43,132 nt of DNA from Leptothrix sp. (in: b-proteobacteria). Its GTDB lineage: Bacteria > Pseudomonadota > Gammaproteobacteria > Burkholderiales > Burkholderiaceae_C. Both the position numbers and the translations under genes were made by a program. Location of the stretch: positions 1 to 43,132 of the forward strand of contig PNKD01000022.1 in the NCBI GenBank assembly GCA_013822265.1. Direction: 5' to 3'. Shown piece after piece: positions 26,081 to 35,659 of the stretch (its first letter is position 1; each line of letters begins with the position of its first letter). The notes beneath the pieces are model-generated. The model was not told the DNA's origin and searched no databases. It saw only the letters and a program-made list of their open reading frames with translations.

Positions 26081-27154
26081 ATGAACGCTGCCCTGACCCG
26101 CGCCGAAGCCTTTGCACAGCGCTTCGGCTTGGCCGCGCCGGTGCTGCTGGCGCCGATGGCCGGGGCCTGCCCGGTGGCGCTGTCGGCGGCGGTGGTGGCT
26201 GCCGGCGGCATGGGGGCGTTGGGGGCGCTGCTGTTCGACGCGCCACAGATCGCCGACTGGGGGGCGCGTTTTCGCGCCGGTGGCGGCGGGCCGCTGCAGA
26301 TCAACCTCTGGGTGCCCGAGCCGGCGCCGCGGCGCGACGCCGCCCATGAGGCGGCGCTGCGCGACTTTCTCGCCGCTCATGGCCCGCCGGTGCCGCCGGC
26401 CGCGGCCGACACGCCGCTGCACAGCTTCGAGGCGCAGTGCGAAGCGCTGCTGGCCGCGCGGCCGACGGCCGTGTCGTCGATCATGGGTCTGTACCCCGAG
26501 CCCTTCGTGCGGCGCCTGCAGGAAGCCGGCATTGCCTGGTTCGCCAACGTCACCACGGTGGCCGAAGCGCGCGCCGCCGCCGCGGCGGGTGCCGACGTCA
26601 TCGTCGCGCAGGGCGCCGAAGCCGGCGGGCACCGCGGCGCATTCAATGCCGCCAGCGCGCGCGACAAGGCCGTCGGCCTCTTCGCGCTGCTGCCGCAGGT
26701 GGTGGACGCGGTCGACCTGCCGGTGGTGGCCGCAGGCGGCATCGCCGACGCGCGCGGCGTCGCCGCGGCGCTGCTGCTGGGCGCCAGCGCGGTGCAGCCG
26801 GGCACGGCCTTCCTGCGTTGCCCTGAGGCCGGCATCGCGCCGGCCTGGGCGGCGGGGCTGGCCGGCGTGGCGCCGGAGGACACGCAACTCACGCGCGCGT
26901 TCTCGGGCCGTTGGGGTCGCGCGCTGGCCACAGCCTACGTGCGCGCTGCCGCCGCGCCAGGCGCGCCCGAGCCGGCGCCCTACCCGGTGCAGCGCGGCCT
27001 CACGGCCGCCATGCGCAAGGCCGCCGAGGCCGCGGGCGACTTGCAGCACCTGCAGGCCTGGGCCGGGCAGGGCGCAGGGTTGGCGCGCGCCGCGCCGGCC
27101 GGCGAAGTGCTGCGCAGCCTCTGGGACGGCGCGCGTGCATTGCTGAAGGGCTGA
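26081..27154 (+). CDS. Nitronate monooxygenase-like FMN flavoprotein
   Basis: The 357-residue TIM-barrel protein belongs to the nitronate monooxygenase/2-nitropropane dioxygenase family, which oxidises nitronates with FMN and oxygen. Signatures are [20 protein letters not shown] near the N-terminus, the central [14 protein letters not shown] (about 172-185, carrying the likely catalytic His), and the phosphate-binding [23 protein letters not shown] (about 213-235). SRWGR-like SGRWGRALA near 285 is also typical. A clear Shine-Dalgarno (acgaggag) precedes ATG 26081. It may share the purL transcript, but no functional link is obvious. Confidence 0.87.
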   Translation: MNAALTRAEAFAQRFGLAAPVLLAPMAGACPVALSAAVVAAGGMGALGALLFDAPQIADWGARFRAGGGGPLQINLWVPEPAPRRDAAHEAALRDFLAAHGPPVPPAAADTPLHSFEAQCEALLAARPTAVSSIMGLYPEPFVRRLQEAGIAWFANVTTVAEARAAAAAGADVIVAQGAEAGGHRGAFNAASARDKAVGLFALLPQVVDAVDLPVVAAGGIADARGVAAALLLGASAVQPGTAFLRCPEAGIAPAWAAGLAGVAPEDTQLTRAFSGRWGRALATAYVRAAAAPGAPEPAPYPVQRGLTAAMRKAAEAAGDLQHLQAWAGQGAGLARAAPAGEVLRSLWDGARALLKG

Positions 27155-27170
27155 GCGCCGGCGCTTCAGC
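27150..27170. terminator. Candidate bidirectional hairpin between convergent genes
   Basis: A near-palindrome gctgagcgc / gcgcttcagc with one bulged T spans both stop codons of the nitronate monooxygenase-like and ChaN-like genes. There is no T-run on either side, so a terminator function is only a suggestion. Confidence 0.3.
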
Positions 27171-28017
27171 GAGCCGGCGGCTGCATCGCCGCGCAGGGGT
27201 CGGGGCGTGGCTGCGCGGCGGTGAAGACACGGCGGTCGTAGGCCGTCTCGGTGTCGCCTTCTTCGAGCACGCCGATGGCTTCGCTGCGTGCGCGCACTTC
27301 GGCGGTTAGCCAGAGTGGTGCGCCGACGTCGGTGCGCACGTGGCCGTTGCCGGTCAGCAGCACGACGCCGCGCGCCGCGTGCGCCTGCAGCACGCGCGCC
27401 ATGAACTGGTCGCGTGCCACCTGCGCCAGCGCCATGCGCCTGGCGGTGGCGGCGTTCAGCATGCCGCAATGGCTGGCCTCGATGCCGTCGGCCTGGCGGC
27501 TCAGCACCTCGGCCGGCACCTCGGCGCTGAAGCCGGCCGCGGCCAGGCCGCCGCGCATGATCTGGCGCGCCTCGTCGCGCGCCACGTTGGCCGCCACGAT
27601 GGGCAGGCCGTGCTGCAGCGCCAGCGCGATGAAGGGGCGGTAGTGCTGCCACAGCCAGCCCTGGCCGCCGGCCGCGGCGATCAGCGCGTCGGCGTCGGGC
27701 GGGGGCGTGCGTGCCAGCAGGCGGTCTATGGCCGGCTGCTTGTCTCGGTCGAACTGCTCCAGCGCCAGCGCGGGCCGCGCGCCGCTGTCCAGCCAGGCGC
27801 GGAACGCGGCCAGCCGCAGCGCATGCTGGGCGGCGTTGTCGTGCACCTCGCCCAGCAGCACGACGGGCTTCGTGAAGCGCAGCGGCGGCGCCGCCGTCGG
27901 TGCCGTGCCGCAGGCCGCCAGCAACGCCGAGGCCGCCAGCGCAGCCGCGCACAAGGCGGCTCGCGCCAGCGATCGAGCGGCGCCTGGCCGTGACGACGGT
28001 GGCCGTGGCTCGATCAA
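27166..28017 (-). CDS. ChaN family lipoprotein
   Basis: ChaN-type proteins are iron-regulated or heme-binding lipoproteins of the outer membrane. This 283-residue product has a basic N-terminus, a hydrophobic helix and the lipobox LLAAC at about 32-36, then the family signatures VVLLGEVHDNAAQHALR (about 51-67), LALEQFDRDKQPAIDRLL and the closing LLTGNGHVRTDVGAPLWL. It starts with TTG 28017, whose bases overlap the stop of the upstream S9 peptidase (TTGA), pointing to translational coupling. No better in-frame start keeps the signal sequence. Heme binding is family knowledge, not shown here. Confidence 0.83.
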   Translation of the reverse strand: MIEPRPPSSRPGAARSLARAALCAAALAASALLAACGTAPTAAPPLRFTKPVVLLGEVHDNAAQHALRLAAFRAWLDSGARPALALEQFDRDKQPAIDRLLARTPPPDADALIAAAGGQGWLWQHYRPFIALALQHGLPIVAANVARDEARQIMRGGLAAAGFSAEVPAEVLSRQADGIEASHCGMLNAATARRMALAQVARDQFMARVLQAHAARGVVLLTGNGHVRTDVGAPLWLTAEVRARSEAIGVLEEGDTETAYDRRVFTAAQPRPDPCAAMQPPAR

Positions 28018-30041
28018 GGTCTGATCGTCTGCTGCAGGAACTGCATCAGCGCCGCGAAGTAGTAGTCGCTGTTCTCGCGGCGCGCGAAGCCGTGCCCTTC
28101 GTTGTCGGCCAGCAGGTACCACACCGGCGTGCCGCGGGCCTGCAGGCTGCGCACGATCTGTTCGCTCTCGGTCCAGGGTACGCGCGGGTCGTTCTTGCCC
28201 TGCGCCACCAGCAGCGGCTTGGTGATGCGGGCGGCGTGCGTCAGCGGCGAGATGTCCTGCAGGAAGGCACGCATGGCCGGGTCACGCTCGTCGCCGTACT
28301 CGACGCGGCGCAGGTCGCGGCGGTAGCTCTCGGTGTTCTCGAGAAAGCTGACGAAGTTGCTGATGCCCACCACGCTCACCGCGCCGGCGATGCGGTCGGC
28401 CAGGCGCGTGCTGGCGGCCAGCGCCATGTAGCCGCCGTAGCTGCCGCCGGCCACCACCACGCGGCCGGCGTCCAGGCGCGGGTGGGTGGCGATCCAGGTT
28501 ATGGCCGTGGCCATGTCCTTGACCGAGTCTTCACGCCGGCGGCCGTTGTCCAGCGCCAGGAAGGTCTTGCCGTAGCCGCTGCTGCCGCGCACGTTGGGCT
28601 GCAGGATGGCAATGCCCAGCTCCAGCAGCAGGTGGTTGTCGCGCCCCTGCCAGCCCAGCTTGGCCTGGGCCTCGGGGCCGCCGTGCACCGACATCAGCAC
28701 CGGGCGCCTGCCGGTGAAACGCGCCGGCGGCAGCGTCAGGATGCCGCTGACGGTGAGGCCGTCGAAACTCTTCCAGCGCACCACCTGCTGTTCGGGCAGG
28801 CTGGCGACGTCCAGGCCTTCGATGCCGGCCGGCCGCGTCCACGCGGTGACGCCGCCGCTGCCGACGTCCAGCGTGTGCACCTGCGCCGGGCCCTGAGTGC
28901 TGTTGACGACGAAGGCCAGCTCGGCGCGGGCGGGGTGGAATTCGGCGCGCGTGGTGCTGCCGCCGGGCATCGCGGCAGGCAGCGGCCGCGCCGTTCCCGT
29001 GGCGGCGTCGAGAACACGCAGTTCGTCGCGGCCGTCGACGTTGGCGACGAAGGCCAGCAGGCGGCCGTCGGCACTGGAACTGCCCGAGGCCACGTCCCAC
29101 GGCGTGCCGGCCGACAGCCGCGTCACGGCGCCGCTGGCCAGGTCGTAGCGCATCAGCTCGCGGAACTCGCTGGCGCGGTCGCTGGTGATGTACAGCGCCT
29201 GGCCGTCGGCCGACCAATGGCTGCTGAAGTGAGTGGCGCGCAGCGGCTCGCCGGCGGCCGGCAGCAGGCGCCGGCGCTGGCCGTCGCCGATGCCTATGAG
29301 CCAGACTTCCGATTCCCCGGCCGAGAGGTAGCGCGTGATGGCGAGCTGCGTTGCGTCGGGCGCAACGTCCACGCCCGACCAGCCGCCACCGGGCAGTTGT
29401 GCGAGCACACGCGTCGGTGCCTGCTGCATCGGGTCGACCAGCGACAGCGTGGTCGTGATCTCGGCGCGGGTGCCGCCCGTGGCAGTGCGGTCCAGCGGAA
29501 CCGAACTGACAATGGCCATGGGCCGCGGCGTCTTCAGCCAGCCGGCCAGTGCATGGCGCTGGCCGTCGGGCGTGATCTGTACCGCGGCCCGCGTCTCGGG
29601 GTCGAGGCGGAAGAGCTGAAAGGCCTCGTCGCCGCCGCGCCCGCGCGCGAAAACGATGTAGCGGCCTTCGCTGGGTTCCCAGCGCGCGTTGGCCACCGGG
29701 TCGGCGCCGTCGGTCAGCGCCTCGGGCGCGGCCATCGGGCTGCGCACGCGGAACAGCTGCGTCGTGCTGGCGCCGGGCACGCGGTGCGAGACCAGCATCT
29801 CGCGGCGCGTCGGGTGCCAGTCGGTGAAGCCGTGGCCGGCGACGCAGCTGTAGCGCTGCGCGGCGTCGATCTGAGCCCGCGCGATAGGCGGCACGCCTTC
29901 GACGCGCATTGCGGCCGGCGCCGGCAGCACGGCGGCGGGCGCTGCCGAGGTCGTCGTGGCCGGGGGCGTGGTGCAGGCGGCGAAGAGGACGATCGCCGCA
30001 AGCGCGGCGATCGTCATCAGGGTCGAGGGGCGGTGTTTCAT
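28014..30041 (-). CDS. S9 family prolyl oligopeptidase-like lipoprotein
   Basis: The 675-residue protein combines an N-terminal beta-propeller (WD40-like/TolB-type blades such as GRYIVFARGRGGDEAFQLFR) with a C-terminal alpha/beta-hydrolase. The nucleophile sits in GGSYGGYMAL, the acid in QGKNDPRVPW and the catalytic His in NEGHGF. A signal peptide with lipobox LFAAC (about 19-23) implies export and lipid anchoring, so it would cleave small peptides in the periplasm. It precedes and overlaps the ChaN-like gene. The peptide substrate is unknown. Confidence 0.92.
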   Translation of the reverse strand: MKHRPSTLMTIAALAAIVLFAACTTPPATTTSAAPAAVLPAPAAMRVEGVPPIARAQIDAAQRYSCVAGHGFTDWHPTRREMLVSHRVPGASTTQLFRVRSPMAAPEALTDGADPVANARWEPSEGRYIVFARGRGGDEAFQLFRLDPETRAAVQITPDGQRHALAGWLKTPRPMAIVSSVPLDRTATGGTRAEITTTLSLVDPMQQAPTRVLAQLPGGGWSGVDVAPDATQLAITRYLSAGESEVWLIGIGDGQRRRLLPAAGEPLRATHFSSHWSADGQALYITSDRASEFRELMRYDLASGAVTRLSAGTPWDVASGSSSADGRLLAFVANVDGRDELRVLDAATGTARPLPAAMPGGSTTRAEFHPARAELAFVVNSTQGPAQVHTLDVGSGGVTAWTRPAGIEGLDVASLPEQQVVRWKSFDGLTVSGILTLPPARFTGRRPVLMSVHGGPEAQAKLGWQGRDNHLLLELGIAILQPNVRGSSGYGKTFLALDNGRRREDSVKDMATAITWIATHPRLDAGRVVVAGGSYGGYMALAASTRLADRIAGAVSVVGISNFVSFLENTESYRRDLRRVEYGDERDPAMRAFLQDISPLTHAARITKPLLVAQGKNDPRVPWTESEQIVRSLQARGTPVWYLLADNEGHGFARRENSDYYFAALMQFLQQTIRP

Positions 30042-30080
30042 GCCGGCATCGTAGCCGGCCAGGTGCCCCGCCTTGCGGCG

Positions 30081-31091
30081 TCAGGGCATCTGTTCGATGC
30101 CGGCAATGGCCCACGAGCGGCTGTCGTCGTGCGGCTTGACGAGGTGCCAGACCTCGCTGAAGTCCACCGGCGCGCCGCCATGCTCTTCCACCACCTGGCC
30201 GTGGAAGCGCACGCTGACGACCTGGCGGTCGGCTTCGTTGGCGACGTCGAGCACCTCGGCCTCGACGCGGGGCACGTCGGTGTGCTGGGTGGCGGTGCCG
30301 CGCTCCTGGATGTCCAGGCGCAGCGACGCGAACAGCTCGGGCGTGGTGAAGCGCTTGAGATCCTCGAGGTCGGCGGTGTCGTGTGCGGTCTGCAGGCGAA
30401 TGAAGATCATCTTCGCCGTACGCGCGAAGCCTTCGGAATCGAAGGCCGCCGGCACGAAGGCGCGCGTGACGGGCGCTGGCGCGGCGTCAGCCGTCGACGG
30501 CGATGCATCGGCCGCGGGCATGCCGCCCGCTGCGGGCATGCCGCCCGCTGCGGGCACCGCGTCGAGGCTGCTGCGCTGCGTGGCCGTGCTGTCCAGTGGT
30601 GCCGGCTCGACACGCTGCGCGCCCGGCCACGATGCCTGCGCCCCGCCCGCCCCGGCCCCGGCCCCGGCCAGCGCCGGCCTGCCCGCCATGCCACCGCCCG
30701 CAAAGCGGCGCATCAGGAAGCGCACCAGGAAGACCGCGGCCACGGCAAGCAGCGCGATCATCAGAAAGTTGGCGGCACCTTCGCCCAGCCCGAAGTGGCT
30801 CAGCAGCGCGGCAATGCCCAGGCCGGCGGCCAGGCCGGCCAGCGGGCCCATCCAGTTGCGCTTGGGCGCTGCGGCGGCAGGCGTGGCAGCGGCCGCGTTG
30901 GCGGGCGCGGCCTGCTGGCCCTGCGCGGGCGTGGCCGGCTTGGCGGGTGCCGCGTCGGGCGCCGTGCGCGCAGGCATGCTGCGCTGCATGCCGGCAGACT
31001 TGCCGCCGCCCAGGCGCTTGGCCTGTACGTCCATCGGCACGCTGGTGGCCATCACGGCCACGGCCAGGGCGCCCATCAACCAGTTTTTCAT
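30081..31091 (-). CDS. Tim44-domain membrane protein
   Basis: The 336-residue product has an N-terminal signal/anchor (MKNWLMGALAVAVMATSV), an Ala/Pro-rich linker, a hydrophobic pair (MGPLAGLAAGLGIAALLSHF and FLMIALLAVAAVFLVRFLM, about 80-127), a second low-complexity linker, and a C-terminal Tim44-like domain from about residue 215 (FARTAKMIFIRLQTAHDTADLEDLKRF). Tim44 domains in bacteria bind membranes, but their role in this family is unknown. The linker has repeated AAGGMP units coded by an 18-bp repeat near 30514-30549. It is divergent from the next gene across 199 bp. Confidence 0.87.
   Translation of the reverse strand: MKNWLMGALAVAVMATSVPMDVQAKRLGGGKSAGMQRSMPARTAPDAAPAKPATPAQGQQAAPANAAAATPAAAAPKRNWMGPLAGLAAGLGIAALLSHFGLGEGAANFLMIALLAVAAVFLVRFLMRRFAGGGMAGRPALAGAGAGAGGAQASWPGAQRVEPAPLDSTATQRSSLDAVPAAGGMPAAGGMPAADASPSTADAAPAPVTRAFVPAAFDSEGFARTAKMIFIRLQTAHDTADLEDLKRFTTPELFASLRLDIQERGTATQHTDVPRVEAEVLDVANEADRQVVSVRFHGQVVEEHGGAPVDFSEVWHLVKPHDDSRSWAIAGIEQMP
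30514..30558. repeat. Short 18-bp tandem repeat within the Tim44-domain gene
   Basis: Two full copies of gcgggcatgccgcccgct (30514-30531 and 30532-30549) and a partial third encode repeated PAAGGM residues in the linker. Being in frame, it only alters linker length. Confidence 0.75.
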
Positions 31092-31199
31092 GTCGTCTTG
31101 ATCCTCGAGGTGAGTGCGTGATCGCGCGGCCGTCGGTCACGGCCAAGGGCCGCAGTGTCGTGCACTGGCGGTCTGCGGCCAAGCGGCCGTGATCATGGC

Positions 31200-31227
31200 C
31201 TTGAAAAGACTGCGGGCTCGTGCAGTC
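31200..31227. promoter_or_regulatory. Imperfect LexA-like palindrome before the secreted unknown gene
   Basis: The block contains TGAAAAGACTG, ten bases, then CAGTCT (31202-31228 region). The same words and spacing flank the imuA LexA box at 54-81. The core is CTGC-N8-GCAG rather than CTGT-N8-ACAG, so binding by LexA is doubtful. Confidence 0.3.
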
Positions 31228-31290
31228 TGCGCGCCCGCTCGGCAAGCCCTCACGGGCAAGCGTTCCTTCGCGCCGCGGGTGCAGGGCAGA

Positions 31291-32451
31291 ATGCAAGCAA
31301 TGGCAAGCTCGTGTATCCGTTTGTCTGTCTGCGCGCTGCTGCTCTGGGCGCTGGGGGCGGCGGCGCAGTACGACCGCAGCTTCGAGCGCGAACTGTTCAA
31401 GACGCGCTTCGAGCAGGAGGTGAAGTTCCGCGCCGCGGCCATCCACGTCGCCTGGGGCGCCGAGGCGCTGTGCGACGAGACGACGCAGGTCGAACCCTTC
31501 GTGCTGCTGTCGGTGCACGCCATGCGCCGCCGTCTCGATGAAGCCGACATGTCGCTGTTCCGCGAGGTCACCGGCATGGACGGCAAGTGGCGCGTCGTCT
31601 GGGCCGACGAAGGCGCGCCCGAGGAACTGCACCTGCGTGACGTCGTCACTCACGTCAACGGCCGGCCGCTGCCCGGCGGTGGCACGCGCTTCGAGATGGG
31701 CGCGCTGCTGCGCGGCGGCTCGATGATGTCCAACGACGACGGCGGCTTCTGGGACGTGATGCTGAAGGCGCGCAAGGAGGCCGACGAGAGGCAGGCCATG
31801 CAGTTGACGCTGGAGGACGGGCGCAAGCTCAGCGTCGAGACGCAGAAGGGCTGCGCCGGCAGCGTCACCGCCAGCGCCTGGGACAACGACCCCGACACCT
31901 TCTGGCGCATGGGCACGCAGCGCGCCAAGATCCCCGCCAACGCGATGATCGAGGCACGCACGGCCGACGAGTTCCGTTGGCTGGCGGCCTTCGGCACCTA
32001 CTTCCAGGCCAGCCAGGGCGCAATCAAGGCGTCGCAGAAGAGCGAGGGCGTCAGCACCGGCTTCATGGTCGGCAAGATCCTGGCGCTGGCGGTGCCTGGC
32101 GCCGGCATGCTGCTCGCGGCGGCCGAGGCGCAGGCCGAGCGGGCCATCGCGGTGGACAGCATCGTCGGCAGCGCCGACCTCTTCGCCAACGAGGTGGTGG
32201 CCTCGCTGGGCGGCGACGCCGCCGCCGGCCTGCGCCTGACCGAGCGCCTGATGGCGCGCGGCATCAAGGTCGACGCCGTGATGATGGACGAGCTGCGCCG
32301 TTCGAATGCGGCCGACCATGCCGAGCGCATCCGCGTCATCCAGGCGGCACAGGCCGCGCAGGCCGAGCGTGAGCGCAGCGATGCCCGGGCGCACGAAGAG
32401 GCCGAGCGCCGCCGTGCGCTGCTCAAGCTGCTGCCGCCGCTGTTGAAGTAG
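31291..32451 (+). CDS. Secreted protein of unknown function, M48/PDZ-like without active site
   Basis: The 386-residue protein starts with a signal peptide (about 1-24, ending ALGAAAQ). Cys61 and Cys188 could form a disulfide in the exported protein. Residues about 105-185 (DVVTHVNGRPLPGG... through QLTLEDGRKLSVE) look like a PDZ-type module. The later order of segments, a Cys-initiated strand, AKIPANAMIEARTADEFRWLAAFGTYFQA and ERAIAVDSIVGSADLFANEVVASLGGDAAAGLRLTERL, mirrors M48-type metallopeptidases, yet no HExxH zinc motif exists. Whether it is an inactive peptidase relative is inference. The C-terminus is a charged helix. ATG 31291 is chosen because it leaves a proper signal peptide. Confidence 0.7.
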   Translation: MQAMASSCIRLSVCALLLWALGAAAQYDRSFERELFKTRFEQEVKFRAAAIHVAWGAEALCDETTQVEPFVLLSVHAMRRRLDEADMSLFREVTGMDGKWRVVWADEGAPEELHLRDVVTHVNGRPLPGGGTRFEMGALLRGGSMMSNDDGGFWDVMLKARKEADERQAMQLTLEDGRKLSVETQKGCAGSVTASAWDNDPDTFWRMGTQRAKIPANAMIEARTADEFRWLAAFGTYFQASQGAIKASQKSEGVSTGFMVGKILALAVPGAGMLLAAAEAQAERAIAVDSIVGSADLFANEVVASLGGDAAAGLRLTERLMARGIKVDAVMMDELRRSNAADHAERIRVIQAAQAAQAERERSDARAHEEAERRRALLKLLPPLLK

Positions 32452-32498
32452 TCGCTGCGGCGCGCGGCGGCCTGCGGCGCGGATTCAGGCCAGCAGCC

Positions 32499-33302
32499 TC
32501 AGGCACCGCCCAGCAAGCCCAGCCATTCGTGCAGCGCGATCGTGGTGGTCTTGAGGTTGCCGGCCACGGGCAGCCAGTCCTTCGCCTCGATGCGCGTGCT
32601 GCTGGGCAGGCCCATGGGGGCGACGACGAACTTCATCGGTGTGCCCCCCGCCGCGGCACGCTCGAAGTTGCGCAGCGCGCGGCGCATGTGGTAGCCGTGG
32701 GTCACGAGGACGATCTGCTCCATGCCCTCCTTGCGCAGCAGCGCCACGGTGCGCAGCGCGTTCTCGCGCGTGTCGCGTGAGTCGGTCTCGGTCCAGCGCA
32801 GCGGGCGGCCGAACTCGCGTTCGGCGATGCGCGCGGCGATCTCGGCTTCGGTCGGGCCTTCCTTCTCGCCGTGGCTGATGCCGCCGCTGTAGATCAGCGG
32901 CAGCGAGGTCTCGCGGCCCAGCCAGATGCCGTAGCGCAGGCGCTCGATGCTGCGCTCGTGCAGGCTGGAGATGCCGTACTCGGGCGCCAGCAGGCGCCGC
33001 CCGCCGCCCAGCACCACGATGGCCGTGCGCGGCGCACGCTTGAGCGCGCCGATGCCGGCCTCGGCCAGGGCCGGCGGCGGCCGGGTCAGGGCGCGCTCGA
33101 GCAGGCTGCTGACGGCATTGGTGCACGCCAGGTACAGGCTCACCACGCCCAGCAGGATCAGCAGCCAGGCCCGCAGCCGGCGCCTGAACATCAGCCGCGC
33201 GCCCACCAGCACGAGCAGCAGCAGCGGCAGCGGCGGCAGCAGCAGCGTACCGAGCACGGGTTTCCAGGCTTCGATGCCCAGCGTCATGAAGAGGTCGTTC
33301 AT
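32499..33302 (-). CDS. YdcF/ElyC family (DUF218) membrane protein
   Basis: The 267-residue product has two N-terminal hydrophobic segments (PVLGTLLLPPLPLLLLVLVG, about 15-34, and LRAWLLILLGVVSLYLACT, about 43-61), then a DUF218 Rossmann-like domain. Diagnostic blocks are AIVVLGGGRRLLAPEYG, RLRYGIWLGRETSLPLIYSGG, DSRDTRENALRTVALLR and IVLVTHGYHMRRALRNF. ElyC, a homologue, affects peptidoglycan precursor and lipid carrier use in E. coli; this protein's role is not known. It lies downstream of gcdH on the same strand after 49 bp. Confidence 0.88.
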   Translation of the reverse strand: MNDLFMTLGIEAWKPVLGTLLLPPLPLLLLVLVGARLMFRRRLRAWLLILLGVVSLYLACTNAVSSLLERALTRPPPALAEAGIGALKRAPRTAIVVLGGGRRLLAPEYGISSLHERSIERLRYGIWLGRETSLPLIYSGGISHGEKEGPTEAEIAARIAEREFGRPLRWTETDSRDTRENALRTVALLRKEGMEQIVLVTHGYHMRRALRNFERAAAGGTPMKFVVAPMGLPSSTRIEAKDWLPVAGNLKTTTIALHEWLGLLGGA

Positions 33303-33351
33303 CGGGCGTGCGCCGGCGGGCCGGTCCGGGGGGGGCGAGGTGGCGCGGGTT

Positions 33352-34560
<1,209 letters not shown>

Positions 34561-34652
34561 CGTCGTGCTCCTGATAATCATGCGGGAGTGTAAGGATCGG
34601 TGGTCGCGGTCGACCGCGGCGCCGGCCAACGGGATCAGCGGGAGCACGGCAA

Positions 34653-35183
34653 ATGGACAGGCAGGTCATCACCCTCGGCGGCGGTTGTTTCTGGTGCGTG
34701 GAGGCGGTGTTCGAGCTCGTCGACGGCGTGCTGGCGGTGGAAAGCGGCTATTGCAACGGCCATGTACCCGACCCCGGCTACGAGGCCGTTTGCACCGGCA
34801 CCACCGGCCATGCCGAGGTCGTGCGGGTGAGCTTCGACGCCGAACGCATCGGCCTGCGCGAGGTGCTGGAGATCTTCTTCGTCGTGCACGACCCCACGAC
34901 CTTGAACCGCCAGGGCAACGACATCGGTACCCAGTACCGCAGCGGCATCTACCTCGAGAACGACGGCCAGGAGGCCGTGGTGCGCGAGGTGCTGGCCGAG
35001 GCCGATGCCGCGCATGGGGGCCGCGTGGTCACCGAGCTGGCGCCGCTGGCCAACTACTGGCGTGCCGAGGACTACCACCAGCACTACTTCGCCCAGCACC
35101 CCGGCCAGGGTTATTGCGCACACGTCGTGGCGCCCAAGGTCGAGAAGTTCAGGCGGACGTTCAAGGCGCGTGTGCGCGCCTGA
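34653..35183 (+). CDS. msrA: Peptide methionine-S-sulfoxide reductase MsrA
   Basis: MsrA repairs oxidised methionine (S-sulfoxide) in proteins. The 176-residue enzyme carries the GCFWC motif at 11-15 with catalytic Cys12; Cys157 in GQGYCAHVV is a candidate resolving cysteine. [24 protein letters not shown] and [11 protein letters not shown] are family landmarks. No signal peptide is seen, so it is cytoplasmic. It is followed within 12 bases by the 27-bp tandem repeat array. Confidence 0.96.
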   Translation: MDRQVITLGGGCFWCVEAVFELVDGVLAVESGYCNGHVPDPGYEAVCTGTTGHAEVVRVSFDAERIGLREVLEIFFVVHDPTTLNRQGNDIGTQYRSGIYLENDGQEAVVREVLAEADAAHGGRVVTELAPLANYWRAEDYHQHYFAQHPGQGYCAHVVAPKVEKFRRTFKARVRA

Positions 35184-35194
35184 AACTGTCAGCG

Positions 35195-35315
35195 GCGCCT
35201 GCGCGCCGGGTTCTTCAAGGGGTGCCTGCGCGCCGTGGTCATCAAGAGGCGCAGGCGCGCCGTGGTCATCAAGGGGCGCAGGCGCGCCGTGGTCATCAAG
35301 GGGCGCAGGCGCGCC
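35195..35315. repeat. 27-bp tandem repeat array, about 4.5 copies
   Basis: Units run at 35195-35221, 35222-35248, 35249-35275, 35276-35302 and a partial 35303-35315. Each has a 13-nt GC block (gcgcaggcgcgcc in later copies, gcgcctgcgcgcc or gtgcctgcgcgcc in the first two) and a 14-nt block close to gtggtcatcaaggg. The array sits between the msrA stop and the convergent orphan gene. Being a multiple of three, it is open in most frames, encoding APLDDHGAP-like repeats on the minus strand, but no gene start supports translation. Confidence 0.9.
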
Positions 35316-35323
35316 CCGTGCCG

Positions 35324-35659
35324 TCACAACGTCATGAAGGTGCTGCCGCTGTCGAGGTCGGGGAACACCGTGTCCAGGCTGCGGTGCAGGCGCTGGCGGT
35401 GGGCGCGGCAATCGTCGTCCATGCCGCCCAGGGCTGCGAACACCGGCGCCCGCAGCAGCCACAGGTCGACCGGCTCCTCGGCCGCGCGAACCTGCATGCG
35501 CAACCAGTCGGCCGCCGGGGCGGCCTGCAGTGCGTCGAGGAAGCTGTGCTTGAGGCCGACGAAGGCCTGGCGTGCGGCGACGCGTGCACCGCGATCGCCG
35601 GGCAGGCCGGCGCCGGGCGTGAAGTCGCGCGGGGCCAGGGGCGAGGGGTGATGGTGCAT
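35324..35659 (-). CDS. Hypothetical protein, second gene of a coupled pair
   Basis: The 111-residue product opens MHHHPSPLAPRDF and contains QAFVGLKHSFLDAL, DWLRMQVRAAEEPVDLWLLRAPVF and a closing FPDLDSGSTFMTL. It is mainly alpha-helical and soluble in appearance, with no membrane segment or known catalytic motif. ATG 35659 overlaps the stop of the upstream gene (TGATG), so it is translated with it. Its stop lies eight bases from the tandem repeat array. I do not recognise the family, although the codon pattern and coupling suggest a real gene. Confidence 0.65.
   Translation of the reverse strand: MHHHPSPLAPRDFTPGAGLPGDRGARVAARQAFVGLKHSFLDALQAAPAADWLRMQVRAAEEPVDLWLLRAPVFAALGGMDDDCRAHRQRLHRSLDTVFPDLDSGSTFMTL

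Noticed and set aside
22837-26304. A 1155-codon minus-strand frame opposite purL
   Set aside because: Antisense shadow of purL; no start context or family motif.
26437-27309. Additional plus-strand frames in the nitronate monooxygenase-like region
   Set aside because: Out-of-frame shadows, Arg/Gly-rich and lacking motifs.
35195-35315. CRISPR array
   Set aside because: The 27-bp units are directly adjacent without unique spacers and no cas genes are nearby.
34635-35462. Minus-strand ORF containing APLDDHG repeats
   Set aside because: It is antisense to msrA and read through the 27-bp tandem array; no start signal or homologous domain supports it.
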